This document shows positions 1-6,656 of a stretch of 12,972 nt of DNA, piece after piece. Position 1 is the first letter of the stretch. Each line of letters begins with the position of its first letter. Origin of the DNA: Methanoregula sp. (GTDB lineage Archaea > Halobacteriota > Methanomicrobia > Methanomicrobiales > Methanospirillaceae); contig PMDE01000038.1 of NCBI GenBank assembly GCA_003154335.1, positions 2,477 through 15,448 of the forward strand. The letters run 5' to 3'. The notes below the pieces were generated by a model. The model was not told the DNA's origin, made no database searches, and saw nothing but the letters and a program-made list of their open reading frames with translations. The translations under genes and the position numbers were made by a program.

Positions 1-86
1 GATGGTTAATTTAATGGTTACGGTGAGGATGCACCGAGCATCTCCATAAACAAGTTCCCGTTGTTCTGCCCGTTAACAGGTGCCCC

Positions 87-722
87 GTGGATGTCAGTTT
101 ATTTATCCAGGGAATTATCATTGGTCTTACCCTCGCAGTACCCGTAGGGCCCATCGCCCTTATGTGCATCCACCGGACCGTCATCGAAGGACGTCTCCAT
201 GGAATCTTCTCGGGTCTTGGTGTAGCCACCGCCGATTCATGCTATGCTGCAATCTCTGTACTTGGCTTAACCTTTATTTCAGGGGTGATTGTATCCCATC
301 AGTATCCTTTCCGTTTCCTTGCCGCGGTCGTGTTAATTATTATTGGCATACGGGTTTTCATGGCAGCACCACGGTGTATATGCCCGGAGACAGAGCATGA
401 AACATTCCTGAAAGATTACCTGTCCATGGTTGCCATAGCCATAGCTAACCCCCTGACCCTTGTTTTTTTCCTGGTACTATTGCCAGGGATCGGAGTTTTT
501 GTGCAGGGAAATTCTTTTTTCTCCGCTTTGGAATTTGTTGCAGGAGTTTTTCTGGGGTCCGCAGCATGGTGGATTATTCTTTGCGGGTTCATCGGATCAG
601 TGCGTTCCCGCATCAGTCAGGAACGATTTGGACTTATCAACCGTGTGTCAGGTCTGCTGATCTCCTGCTTCGGTGCCGGCATGCTTATCCTTCTCATTAC
701 TACAATAATTCCGATCCTGTGA
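87..722 (+). CDS. LysE/RhtB-family membrane transporter
   Basis: This 211-residue, very hydrophobic protein is predicted to sit in the cytoplasmic membrane with about six helices. It matches the LysE family of small amino-acid or metabolite exporters in length and in two conserved segments: V-P-V-G-P-I-A at residues 18-24 in the first helix, and N-P-L-T with following aromatics at 121-128. The V-x-S-G-L-G-x-A-T-A-D type segment after the first loop (about residues 42-50) is also typical. The start is GTG at 87. The frame is open back to a TGA at 24-26 without an ATG, and an AGGTG ribosome binding site at 79-83 precedes the GTG by three bases. The substrate cannot be told from sequence, and export of an amino acid is only the family default. 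The gene stands alone, with no obvious partner on the same strand. Confidence 0.85.
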   Translation: MDVSLFIQGIIIGLTLAVPVGPIALMCIHRTVIEGRLHGIFSGLGVATADSCYAAISVLGLTFISGVIVSHQYPFRFLAAVVLIIIGIRVFMAAPRCICPETEHETFLKDYLSMVAIAIANPLTLVFFLVLLPGIGVFVQGNSFFSALEFVAGVFLGSAAWWIILCGFIGSVRSRISQERFGLINRVSGLLISCFGAGMLILLITTIIPIL

Positions 723-1078
723 ACAACACCTTCATTTAGTCTGATGAACAGGTACGATATTCCTCGTTATCATCACAATTTTCGTTACTATTATTAAAAA
801 AATTAAAGGGATTAATCTAAAAAACGAGATTGAAGAGTTTTCCTATAAACTTTTTATCCCGGGTTATACCCCCATTCATGAGTACCTGATTGCAATATCT
901 CCAGAAAATTGGCAGTCGGTCCGTCACATCGCGAAGCGGTGGGTGACAGGAAGGACAGACCTTTATTTCCTTTAATTGCCCGTGTATTTTTATTGTATCC
1001 CCCGGAAAATAATTCTATAAGATCCCGGCAATCCTGTTTGACCGGTAGCCTGAGGTCTGATAGTGTGAGGCGGGAAAA
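723..1078. other. AT-rich intergenic stretch with candidate RNA elements
   Basis: About 430 bases separate the transporter from aIF1A (start at 1153). No convincing protein gene is present: the 909-1112 reading frame begins with TTG, has no ribosome binding site and resembles no family I know. The stretch holds a TATA-like sequence (CTATAAACT, 843-851), a small perfect hairpin (861-871, GGGT-TAT-ACCC), the larger hairpin described separately, a T5 run at 987-991, and finally the aIF1A core promoter. Confidence 0.5.
911..960 (+). ncRNA. Candidate small structured RNA (hairpin core)
   Basis: A bulged hairpin can be drawn by eye. GTCC 919-922 pairs with GGAC 953-956, GTCAC 923-927 pairs with GTGAC 943-947, and ATCGC 928-932 pairs with GCGGT 936-940 (one U-G pair). 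The loop is GAA, with a GG bulge and a five-base internal loop (AGGAA). This local GC-rich block lies in AT-rich DNA between a TATA-like element (843-851) and a T5 run (987-991), so a transcript of roughly 120 nt is conceivable. It matches no RNA class I recognise. An alternative is that it is part of a long leader or a relic sequence. Confidence 0.25.
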
Positions 1079-1088
1079 TTTATATTTT
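1070..1088 (+). promoter_or_regulatory. Archaeal BRE/TATA promoter of aIF1A
   Basis: GCGGGAAAAT at 1070-1079 acts as a BRE-like element, running directly into TTTATATT at 1079-1086. Initiation about 25 bases downstream would give a leader of roughly 45 nt before the CTG at 1153. The same GCGGGAAAAT block precedes the TATA box of the DUF1015 gene on the other strand (12221-12230), which supports both calls. Confidence 0.65.
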
Positions 1089-1126
1089 CTTACAGGTAAA
1101 AATGAGCACTAAATTAAAAGCATAAA

Positions 1127-1150
1127 ATGAAGCAAATACAGGAGAGGTAA
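1127..1150 (+). other. Seven-codon upstream ORF in the aIF1A leader
   Basis: ATG at 1127 opens a seven-codon frame (M-K-Q-I-Q-E-R) closed by TAA at 1148-1150, three bases before the CTG at 1153. Its last codons contain the GGAGAGG ribosome binding site of aIF1A. It may be chance, but its position would allow termination and re-initiation to influence aIF1A translation. No ribosome binding site is seen for the mini-ORF itself. Confidence 0.2.
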
Positions 1151-1152
1151 TA

Positions 1153-1461
1153 CTGACAGACAAAAAACCGGTACCACCTCCGGTTGATGAAATCATCAGG
1201 ATAAAATTGCCCCAAACCCGAAACCGCGAAATGTTCGGGTGCGCCGAACTGATGATGGGTGCAAATCATATCCGGGTGCGCTGTTTTGACGGCACAACGA
1301 GGATGGGAAGGATCAAGGGAAAGATCAAAAAGAAAGTCTGGATTCGTGAAGGGGATATTGTGATCGTCATTCCCTGGAATTTCCAGGACGATAAGTGCGA
1401 TATCATTTACCGATATACGGGCCCGCAGGTCGAATGGCTCAGGCGCAATAAATATCTTTGA
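1153..1461 (+). CDS. eif1A: Translation initiation factor aIF1A, apparent CTG start
   Basis: This is the archaeal homologue of eIF1A, an OB-fold protein that binds the small ribosomal subunit A site and promotes initiation. The central segment (N-R-E-M-F-G-C-A, G-A-N-H-I-R-V-R-C, D-G-T-T-R-M-G-R-I-K-G, then K-K-V-W-I-R-E-G-D) and the C-terminal Y-R-Y-T-G-P-Q-V tail are diagnostic. The family is about 100 residues long. Homology-like sequence (T-D-K-K-P-V-P-P-P-V-D-E-I-I-R-I-K-L) continues upstream of the first standard start codon, TTG 1207, so the real start lies further 5'. In frame there is no ATG or GTG back to the TAA at 1123-1125. The best candidate is CTG 1153, four bases after GGAGAGGT (1141-1148), giving 102 residues. 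ATA 1150 or a sequencing error are alternatives. The gene is monocistronic, with a T6 run after the stop. Confidence 0.93.
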   Translation: MTDKKPVPPPVDEIIRIKLPQTRNREMFGCAELMMGANHIRVRCFDGTTRMGRIKGKIKKKVWIREGDIVIVIPWNFQDDKCDIIYRYTGPQVEWLRRNKYL

Positions 1462-1477
1462 AAGATCCCTGGAATTC

Positions 1478-1483
1478 TTTTTT
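1478..1483 (+). terminator. T-tract terminator after aIF1A
   Basis: A T6 run lies 17 bases after the aIF1A stop codon, the usual form of an archaeal intrinsic terminator. A second T7 run follows near 1505-1511. Confidence 0.5.
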
Positions 1484-1603
1484 GCAGATGGAGATGCAAC
1501 AATTTCAGTTTTTTTCCAGAGCACTTTTTCTTTTCGGTTCCACCTGTCTCTCCTGACCAGATCCGGGGTTTTCGTCGAAATCACACTCTGAAAATGAGAA
1601 ACT

Positions 1604-1625
1604 ATTAAGGGATAATAAAAGATAA
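1604..1625 (+). promoter_or_regulatory. Possible promoter of the signalling locus
   Basis: An A/T-rich TATA-like sequence (GGATAATAAAAGATAA, 1609-1624) lies about 50 bases before the ATG at 1667. The gene has no clear Shine-Dalgarno sequence (the bases before the ATG are TTTAACTAT). A short palindrome, TTTCG-T-CGAAA at 1570-1580, lies just upstream and could be an operator. The match is weak. Confidence 0.3.
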
Positions 1626-1666
1626 CTACATTCAGGTAGCAGACCAAAATAAAGTCATTTAACTAT

Positions 1667-2881
1667 ATGTATTCCTTATTGTATGTTGATGATGAACCGT
1701 CGCTTCTTGAGCTCGCTAAGGTATACCTTGAACGTACGAATACCTTTTCGGTTGCCATAGCCACATCCGCTAAAGAAGGCCTGGAATTATTGAAGAAAAC
1801 TCCTTTTGATGCTATCATATCTGATTATGCGATGCCGCAAATAGACGGTATCGAATTCTTAAAAACGGTCCGTAAAGAATATGGCGACATTCCCTTCCTT
1901 CTTTTTACCGGTAAAGGCAGAGAGGAGATTGCTATTGAAGCCATCGATAATGGTGCGGATTTCTACATCCAGAAAGGAGGACAGCCCAAAGCCCAGTTTG
2001 CCGAGCTAGCCCATAAGGCCAGAATGGCAATAGATCGTAAGCGTGGTGAACATTCCCTCAGGCAATCCGAGCAACGTTACAAGGCAGTGGTTGAGGACCA
2101 GACCGAACTCATCTCACGGTTTACTCCTGACAGGGTATACACCTTTGTAAATGAAGCATTCTGCCGGTATTTCGGGAAAAAACACGAAGAGATCATTGGG
2201 AGTAAATTCTTTCCACAAATCCCGGAAGAAGATCAGCGGAATATCAGTGAGCAGTTAGCCTTACTGACCCCGGACAAACCGATAGCGATCATCATTTTCC
2301 GGATAACTATGGACGATAAAGTAGTCACGTGGCACCGGTGGACGTACCGTGCCATTTTTGATAATAAGGGATCGATCAGCGAGTACCAGACCGTAGGACG
2401 GGACATCACCAGCCAGAAAGAGACAGAGCTGGAACTCACAATTAACCGGGATTACCTTAACCTGATCTTTACCTCAGTCCAGGCCGGCATCGTGATAATT
2501 GATGCAAAAACCCACGTGATAATTGATGCAAATCCTGCCGCAATAAAAATGATCGGGGCTGACGAAGACCAGATAGTCAGAAGGGTGTGCCATACGTTTA
2601 TCTGCCCTGCTGAAATGGGGAAATGCCCGGTCACGGATTTGGGTCAAAACGTTGACAATTCGGAACGAGTGCTTATCCGGGCCAATGGCGAGAAGCGATC
2701 TATCGTCAAATACGTTATCCCTACAAAACTGAACGGACATGACTGTCTTCTTGAAACATTTATCGACAACTCACAACGTAAACTGGCTGAAGAAGAATTA
2801 CAGGCGGCATGTTCCCAGCTCGCTGCCACGGAAAAGGAGCTGAAGAAAAAAATTGAAGAACTGGAAAAAAAGCAAGGATAA
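1667..2881 (+). CDS. Response regulator, REC-PAS-PAS, no output domain
   Basis: This 404-residue soluble signalling protein starts with a receiver domain (about 1-120). The acidic pair is D8/D9, the phospho-acceptor is D53 in I-I-S-D-Y-A-M-P, the switch residue is T81 and the conserved lysine is K103. Two PAS domains follow (about 131-255 and 256-375), then a C-terminal charged coiled coil (about 376-403). PAS2 carries an unusual three-cysteine segment, C-H-T-F-I-C-P-A-E-M-G-K-C-P, which I recall from other PAS proteins of methanogens and Geobacter; a redox, metal or haem role is only a guess. There is no histidine kinase, GGDEF or DNA-binding domain, so it probably acts by protein-protein contact or in a phosphorelay. 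It lies just upstream of the CHASE4 kinase on the same strand and is the likely partner. The family is common in Methanomicrobiales. Confidence 0.88.
   Translation: MYSLLYVDDEPSLLELAKVYLERTNTFSVAIATSAKEGLELLKKTPFDAIISDYAMPQIDGIEFLKTVRKEYGDIPFLLFTGKGREEIAIEAIDNGADFYIQKGGQPKAQFAELAHKARMAIDRKRGEHSLRQSEQRYKAVVEDQTELISRFTPDRVYTFVNEAFCRYFGKKHEEIIGSKFFPQIPEEDQRNISEQLALLTPDKPIAIIIFRITMDDKVVTWHRWTYRAIFDNKGSISEYQTVGRDITSQKETELELTINRDYLNLIFTSVQAGIVIIDAKTHVIIDANPAAIKMIGADEDQIVRRVCHTFICPAEMGKCPVTDLGQNVDNSERVLIRANGEKRSIVKYVIPTKLNGHDCLLETFIDNSQRKLAEEELQAACSQLAATEKELKKKIEELEKKQG
2491..2532 (+). repeat. 18-bp tandem-type direct repeat inside PAS2
   Basis: CGTGATAATTGATGCAAA occurs at 2491-2508 and again, identical, at 2515-2532, a period of 24 bp or eight codons. 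It encodes V-I-I-D-A-K/N twice, the two strands of the PAS beta-hairpin (I-D-A-x-T-H-x-I-x-D-A-N). The protein pattern is normal for these PAS domains; the perfect nucleotide identity is the unusual part. Confidence 0.6.
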
Positions 2882-2897
2882 CGAATTCCGCATAATC

Positions 2898-3074
2898 ATG
2901 GAACCGGTTCCTGAACAGGGAGTAATTCCCTGCTGCAAAGGTGACCCGCTGTATTGTTTTCAAAAAGAGCAGACAATGCAAGATGATATGGCTGCTCGCA
3001 CCGGGAAAATTCTCGATCGATATCAGGTCAATCAGGATGAAGCATCTTTTTCCGGTCAAGCGGTGATCGTTTAA
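2898..3074 (+). CDS. Possible 58-residue Cys-containing small protein
   Basis: An ATG at 2898 opens a 58-codon frame ending in TAA at 3072-3074, one base before the ATG of the histidine kinase. This close spacing would allow translational coupling. The product is soluble and mostly hydrophilic, with a C-C-K-G-D-P-L-Y-C cluster near residues 12-20 and no membrane segment. I recognise no family. Against it: no Shine-Dalgarno sequence is within range of 2898 (the nearest AAGGAT ends 20 bases upstream). The frame can be extended only to a TTG at 2853 inside the preceding gene. If it is not coding, the 194-base gap is simply spacer between the regulator and kinase genes. Confidence 0.3.
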   Translation: MEPVPEQGVIPCCKGDPLYCFQKEQTMQDDMAARTGKILDRYQVNQDEASFSGQAVIV

Positions 3075-3075
3075 C

Positions 3076-5181
3076 ATGGATCTTCGGAAAAAGACACTTG
3101 CCATTCTTTTTGGGGTTATCATTGGTATTATCATAGTATTCACGGTCTTTTCCTTCACGTTTTTTCTTGATAATTACCGAAAAATAGAGACCGGTTATGT
3201 CACCGATTATTCAAATCTTGTCTCACAGAACGTGATAAAAGAGATGGATAATCTGGACCTGATTATCCGGCCATGGGGTGCTTGGGATGACATGTATAAT
3301 TTTGTCGGTGGAGGAACGGTTGACTCCATAAAATCAACGTTTGGAGACACACAATTCATAAACCGGCGCCTTGATTTTATCATTGTCACCAACACTCAGG
3401 GTGATATTGTATTTGGGGAGGGGTTTGATCGGGAAAAAAATACCCCGACTCCATTGCGGTCGGATCTAATATCAGAGCTTGGCCGTCAGGGCTCACCGCT
3501 CAGGAATCTTGTCACAATTACCCAGCCATCAGGTTTTCTCAGCCTTCCTCAGGGAACGGTATTGCTTTCATCATACCCTATCCTCCGCAGCGATCTCAGC
3601 GGTCCGCCGCGTGGAGTAATACTCATAGGAAGATTTATGGATGATGCAGAAGTTGAACGACTTTCTCCTGGTTCACGTCTGAAGATCTCCATTACTCCGT
3701 TTGAACAGGCTTCGTTGTCTCTTTCCGACAGGACCTTGCTGTCTGATACCGGGAACTCCCAGGGTGTAGTCCGGGCAGTCGATGAAAATACCGTTGAATC
3801 TCTTCGGGTCATCCCGGATATATCCGAAAACGGCAAATTTTTATTCAGGATCCAGATGCCCCGGGATATCTATCAGCAGGGAAAGGGGGACCTTCTTAAT
3901 TTTATTTTCCTTCAGCTTTTTATTGCACTTATTATAGGACTGATAATCATCTGGTTACTTGACAGTCAGATCCTCAGACGTCTGACGTCAATAAATACAG
4001 AAATTGAAGATATTACCGTGCATAAAAAAGGCAAATTTCACGTTACGCCGGTGGGGAACGATGAGATCTCACATCTGGCCCTGGCAATGAACCGGATGCT
4101 TGACCAGATCAATCAGGATCAAAAGGAAATAAGGGCACAGGAACTCCGATTCCGGGAATTCGCAGAACAATTCCCTGAGATAATGATGGAAGTGGATTAC
4201 TCCGGCCGCTTGACATTTATGAATCAGGCCGCCTTTAAAAAATTCGGATATGCCCTCAAAGAAGTTGGGAAAAATGTAACAATTTATGATTTTATCGCCG
4301 AAGAAGAACGTGCCCGGGCACAGGAAAATTTTTCCCGCGTATTAAAGGGAAAACCAACCTCGGGGAACGATTATGTAATGATGAAAAAAGATGGCACCAG
4401 GTTTCCCGTGCTCCTCTATTCTGCGCCGGTTATCCGGGATGAAAAAATTGCGGGTTTGCGGATTTTTGCCGGGGACATCAGTGAGCGCAAACAGATGGAA
4501 AATGTATTGCTTGAGACGAACAGGAAACTCAACCTGTTAAGCAACATTACACGCCATGACATCACCAACCAGTTGTATTCGCTTTTCGGGTTCATGGACC
4601 TCGTGGGGGAATCCCCGATGGACCCTGAAATACGGACCTATTTTAATAACCAGAGAACTGCTGCAGAAGCGATCCAAAAACAGATTGCGTTTACTAAGGA
4701 TTACGAAGATATTGGGGTCAAAGCCCCCCAGTGGCAGAATGTGCGACAGGTAATCATGAATGCAAATGGAAATCATGCTACCACAAGGTACAAGGTTACG
4801 ATCGACATTCATGACGTTGAGATCTATGCGGATACACTTCTGGAACGGGTATTTTACAACCTCGTGGACAATGCCAACAAATATGGTGGAACCATTTCAG
4901 AGCTCCGCATGTCCGGAACAGAAACTCCCGAGGGTTTCGTGATCACCTGCGAAGATGACGGTATTGGAATTCCCTACGATAAAAAGGAGGCTATCTTCAA
5001 TCGCGAGTATTTCAACAATACCGGGTATGGATTATTCCTCTCAAGGGAAATTCTCGCCATCAGCGGTATTACTATCAGGGAAACCGGAGAACCAGGTAAA
5101 GGTGCTTTGTTCAGGATTCTTGTGCCAAAAGGAGTTTATCGTTTTACAAAATCCGTTCCTAGCAATGAATCTCCGGGGTAA
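3076..5181 (+). CDS. CHASE4-HAMP-PAS membrane histidine kinase
   Basis: This is a 701-residue sensor kinase. TM1 lies at about 8-30. An extracytoplasmic CHASE4 domain (about 40-265) shows the signature W67-G-A-W-D-D-M-Y. TM2 is at about 273-294, followed by HAMP (about 295-350) and a PAS domain (about 354-475). The dimerization/phospho-acceptor region holds H494 in T-R-H-D-I-T-N-Q-L. The ATPase domain has an N box (N595-L-V-D-N-A-N-K-Y-G), a G1 box (E626-D-D-G-I-G-I-P) and a G2 box (G650-Y-G-L-F-L-S). Only about 21 residues separate G1 from G2, so the ATP lid is short, as in the methanogen R-H-D-x-x-N-Q kinase group I know. The start is supported by GGTGA at 3062-3066, nine bases before the ATG. 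The protein should sense an external ligand and phosphorylate the upstream receiver protein; the ligand is unknown. Confidence 0.9.
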   Translation: MDLRKKTLAILFGVIIGIIIVFTVFSFTFFLDNYRKIETGYVTDYSNLVSQNVIKEMDNLDLIIRPWGAWDDMYNFVGGGTVDSIKSTFGDTQFINRRLDFIIVTNTQGDIVFGEGFDREKNTPTPLRSDLISELGRQGSPLRNLVTITQPSGFLSLPQGTVLLSSYPILRSDLSGPPRGVILIGRFMDDAEVERLSPGSRLKISITPFEQASLSLSDRTLLSDTGNSQGVVRAVDENTVESLRVIPDISENGKFLFRIQMPRDIYQQGKGDLLNFIFLQLFIALIIGLIIIWLLDSQILRRLTSINTEIEDITVHKKGKFHVTPVGNDEISHLALAMNRMLDQINQDQKEIRAQELRFREFAEQFPEIMMEVDYSGRLTFMNQAAFKKFGYALKEVGKNVTIYDFIAEEERARAQENFSRVLKGKPTSGNDYVMMKKDGTRFPVLLYSAPVIRDEKIAGLRIFAGDISERKQMENVLLETNRKLNLLSNITRHDITNQLYSLFGFMDLVGESPMDPEIRTYFNNQRTAAEAIQKQIAFTKDYEDIGVKAPQWQNVRQVIMNANGNHATTRYKVTIDIHDVEIYADTLLERVFYNLVDNANKYGGTISELRMSGTETPEGFVITCEDDGIGIPYDKKEAIFNREYFNNTGYGLFLSREILAISGITIRETGEPGKGALFRILVPKGVYRFTKSVPSNESPG

Positions 5182-5183
5182 TC

Positions 5184-5189
5184 TTTTTT
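5184..5189 (+). terminator. T-tract after histidine kinase
   Basis: A T6 run begins three bases after the stop codon of the kinase gene, consistent with archaeal termination. The hairpin at 5256-5284 follows. Confidence 0.4.
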
Positions 5190-5255
5190 ACATGTTCCCC
5201 ATATACTCCGGGTAGCGGTTCAAGGGATTATACATTTTTCCAGAGGAAATCTATG

Positions 5256-5284
5256 AGCCCGTGCTTTTAAGAAAATCACGGGTT
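5256..5284. repeat. Inverted repeat (hairpin) between convergent genes
   Basis: AGCCCGTG at 5256-5263 pairs with CACGGGTT at 5277-5284 (one G-U pair). After a single mismatch, TTTT at 5265-5268 pairs with AAAA at 5272-5275 around an AAG loop. It sits in the 212-base gap between the kinase (+) and the pilin-like operon (-). It may form a 3' end structure for either transcript, though it is not itself followed by a T-run on the plus strand. Confidence 0.5.
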
Positions 5285-5372
5285 AAAAAGTTGATTGCCC
5301 CATGTATTCATGTTTTGTCGGTAAGGAAAATGGAACCCGAATAATTTCAGGGAACTTCAATTTTATCTTTGA

Positions 5373-5386
5373 TTTTTTTTAAAAAA
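5373..5386 (-). terminator. T-tract terminator of the pilin-like operon
   Basis: The plus-strand sequence is T8 followed by A6. Read on the minus strand, a T6 run begins seven bases after the TGA stop of the last operon gene. The block is self-complementary and would serve transcripts from both sides. Confidence 0.5.
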
Positions 5387-5393
5387 TGAGTTT

Positions 5394-6197
5394 TCAGATG
5401 GATTTTATTTCGACATTAAATTTTTTTATGACAAGGGTGACCGGCCGGCTTGTATCAGTTGGTAACTGGTAGGTCCTTGTTGAACCAGCTATCGTCGGAG
5501 GGTTCATGTTCAGGGTTTTGGTGAAATAGTTGTTCCATGCTACTGAATAATCCTGCACGGTTCCCGGTGTATAATCCAGATAGAGAAATGTACTCGCAGG
5601 TTCCTGGTATGAGGAATATTCCGGCTCGCCGACCAGACGCATCTGAACTGTTCCTATCCCTTCTTTTGCAATGAGATTGGTGCTTGTCATATTGATGAGA
5701 TTGATCACCATGGTGTTCGTCTGGTCATCATAGAACCAGCGGGGTTCGGCGAGCATAGTGGATCCCGGCTCGGCATGTCTGCGCAGGACTACTGCACCAT
5801 CCTGGAGGGAGATATCTGTCTGGGAACTCACCGATTCGTACCGCAGTTCCCCGGAAGTGAACGAATTAACATAATCAAAACCTGTCCCATTGCGGATTGT
5901 AAGAGTGGATGGACTGATACTCGAATTGTATACCGTCAGTGCCCCCCCACCGATTTTCAGGGAGGTCTCTTTGAAGGGTATCGTCTTGTACGCCAGGCTT
6001 TTGACATCATTCTGCAACACGATCATGTTCTTTTCCATGATCTTCTCGTCAGCGCCTACCTGCTGCTGGAGGAGCAGCGGATATCCATAGAGTGTTACAA
6101 GACCGATACCTACGATAATCATTCCAAAGATAAGCATAAACCCTATGGCTTCGGAAACCCCGTTGTCATTTACTCTCATAGTACCCACTGCTGCCAT
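5394..6197 (-). CDS. Pilin-like protein, archaeal G-V-S-E-A-I-G N-terminus
   Basis: This is a 267-residue protein with one N-terminal membrane helix (about residues 17-40) and a large beta-rich domain predicted outside the cell. The N-terminus N-G-V-S-E-A-I-G-F-M-L-I-F resembles archaeal type IV pilin-like proteins (G-V-S-x-x-I-G motif). From memory it fits the family annotated DUF7289 in haloarchaea. A prepilin peptidase cut after the glycine is plausible, but the usual acidic +5 residue is replaced. The ATG at 6195-6197 directly follows the TAG of the preceding gene; an internal ATG at 6177-6179 (M7) is a credible alternative because family members usually start two to six residues before the motif. 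It is the last gene of the operon. Several N-x-S/T sites suggest glycosylation at the surface. Confidence 0.7.
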   Translation of the reverse strand: MAAVGTMRVNDNGVSEAIGFMLIFGMIIVGIGLVTLYGYPLLLQQQVGADEKIMEKNMIVLQNDVKSLAYKTIPFKETSLKIGGGALTVYNSSISPSTLTIRNGTGFDYVNSFTSGELRYESVSSQTDISLQDGAVVLRRHAEPGSTMLAEPRWFYDDQTNTMVINLINMTSTNLIAKEGIGTVQMRLVGEPEYSSYQEPASTFLYLDYTPGTVQDYSVAWNNYFTKTLNMNPPTIAGSTRTYQLPTDTSRPVTLVIKKFNVEIKSI

Positions 6198-6656
6198 CTA
6201 ATAACCCGCCGAATTAAAGCTAATCCTGTTCATACCTTTCCCCGTGGTATTTCCCGCGACACCCCGGGAGGCCCCGACCCCTGCAAGTGCTATATGTGTC
6301 TCAATTATCCCTCTTGAGACCGTGACGTCCTGATCGACCGGATTTGTGCCCGGCCCAATCGCGACACTATAGTCTTTGCCGGCAATATCGTCAGGGATGT
6401 CAAACTTCGTGGAAATCATGCCGTCTCTCGGAGCAATGGCATAAACATCTACTATTCTCGTGGAAACGCCGTTCCCGATATCGGTAAAGGCAACATATAC
6501 GAGCCTGTTTGCAGGATCTTCCATGATGTAGGTGTTTACCAGCAGGAGCATCACAACAAGAAGTCCCATGAGAACCCCGCTAATCATGACGTACTCTATC
6601 AGGTTTGCCACTCCCTGTTCATTGCTCTGTGTGTTACAGTGATGTCCAGTTTTCAT
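6198..6656 (-). CDS. Small pilin-like membrane protein
   Basis: This is a 152-residue protein with a polar N-terminal stretch, a G-V-A-N-L-I-E-Y-V motif (about residues 16-24), and one long membrane helix (about 20-45) followed by an extracytoplasmic domain. The glycine, then a glutamate six residues later, then a hydrophobic helix, recalls the class III prepilin signal. From memory it resembles the haloarchaeal DUF7266 proteins, which occur in pilin-like clusters. The start ATG at 6654-6656 lies inside the end of the upstream gene (23-base overlap) with GGTGA at 6666-6670, nine bases before it. The next gene starts immediately after its stop, so translation is probably coupled. No enzymatic motif is visible, and a minor pilin role is inferred from form and context. 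Confidence 0.65.
   Translation of the reverse strand: MKTGHHCNTQSNEQGVANLIEYVMISGVLMGLLVVMLLLVNTYIMEDPANRLVYVAFTDIGNGVSTRIVDVYAIAPRDGMISTKFDIPDDIAGKDYSVAIGPGTNPVDQDVTVSRGIIETHIALAGVGASRGVAGNTTGKGMNRISFNSAGY

Noticed and set aside
1..86. Short stem GATGC/GCATC at 28-42 and sequence before the transporter
   Set aside because: Only five base pairs and no recognisable gene end or promoter; nothing can be supported there.
741..780. Possible C/D box small RNA (TGATGA at 742-747)
   Set aside because: The box lacks the preceding purine and no D box (CTGA) with a terminal stem is at the right distance.
909..1112. 67-residue frame in the gap before aIF1A
   Set aside because: TTG start without a ribosome binding site, no family resemblance, and it runs through the aIF1A TATA box.
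1207..1461. TTG 1207 as the start of aIF1A
   Set aside because: It would remove 18 conserved N-terminal residues that read in frame upstream, and has no ribosome binding site.
1114..1647. 177-residue minus-strand frame opposite aIF1A
   Set aside because: It is antisense to the clearly identified aIF1A coding sequence, resembles no family and has no ribosome binding site.
1906..1920. TTTTTACCGGTAAAG shared with the palindrome near 9940
   Set aside because: Here it encodes the conserved F-T-G-K segment of the receiver domain, so the match is most simply chance.
5775..6317. 180-residue plus-strand frame in the pilin-like region
   Set aside because: It is antisense to two overlapping genes with membrane helices and ribosome binding sites, and its composition is unlike a real protein.
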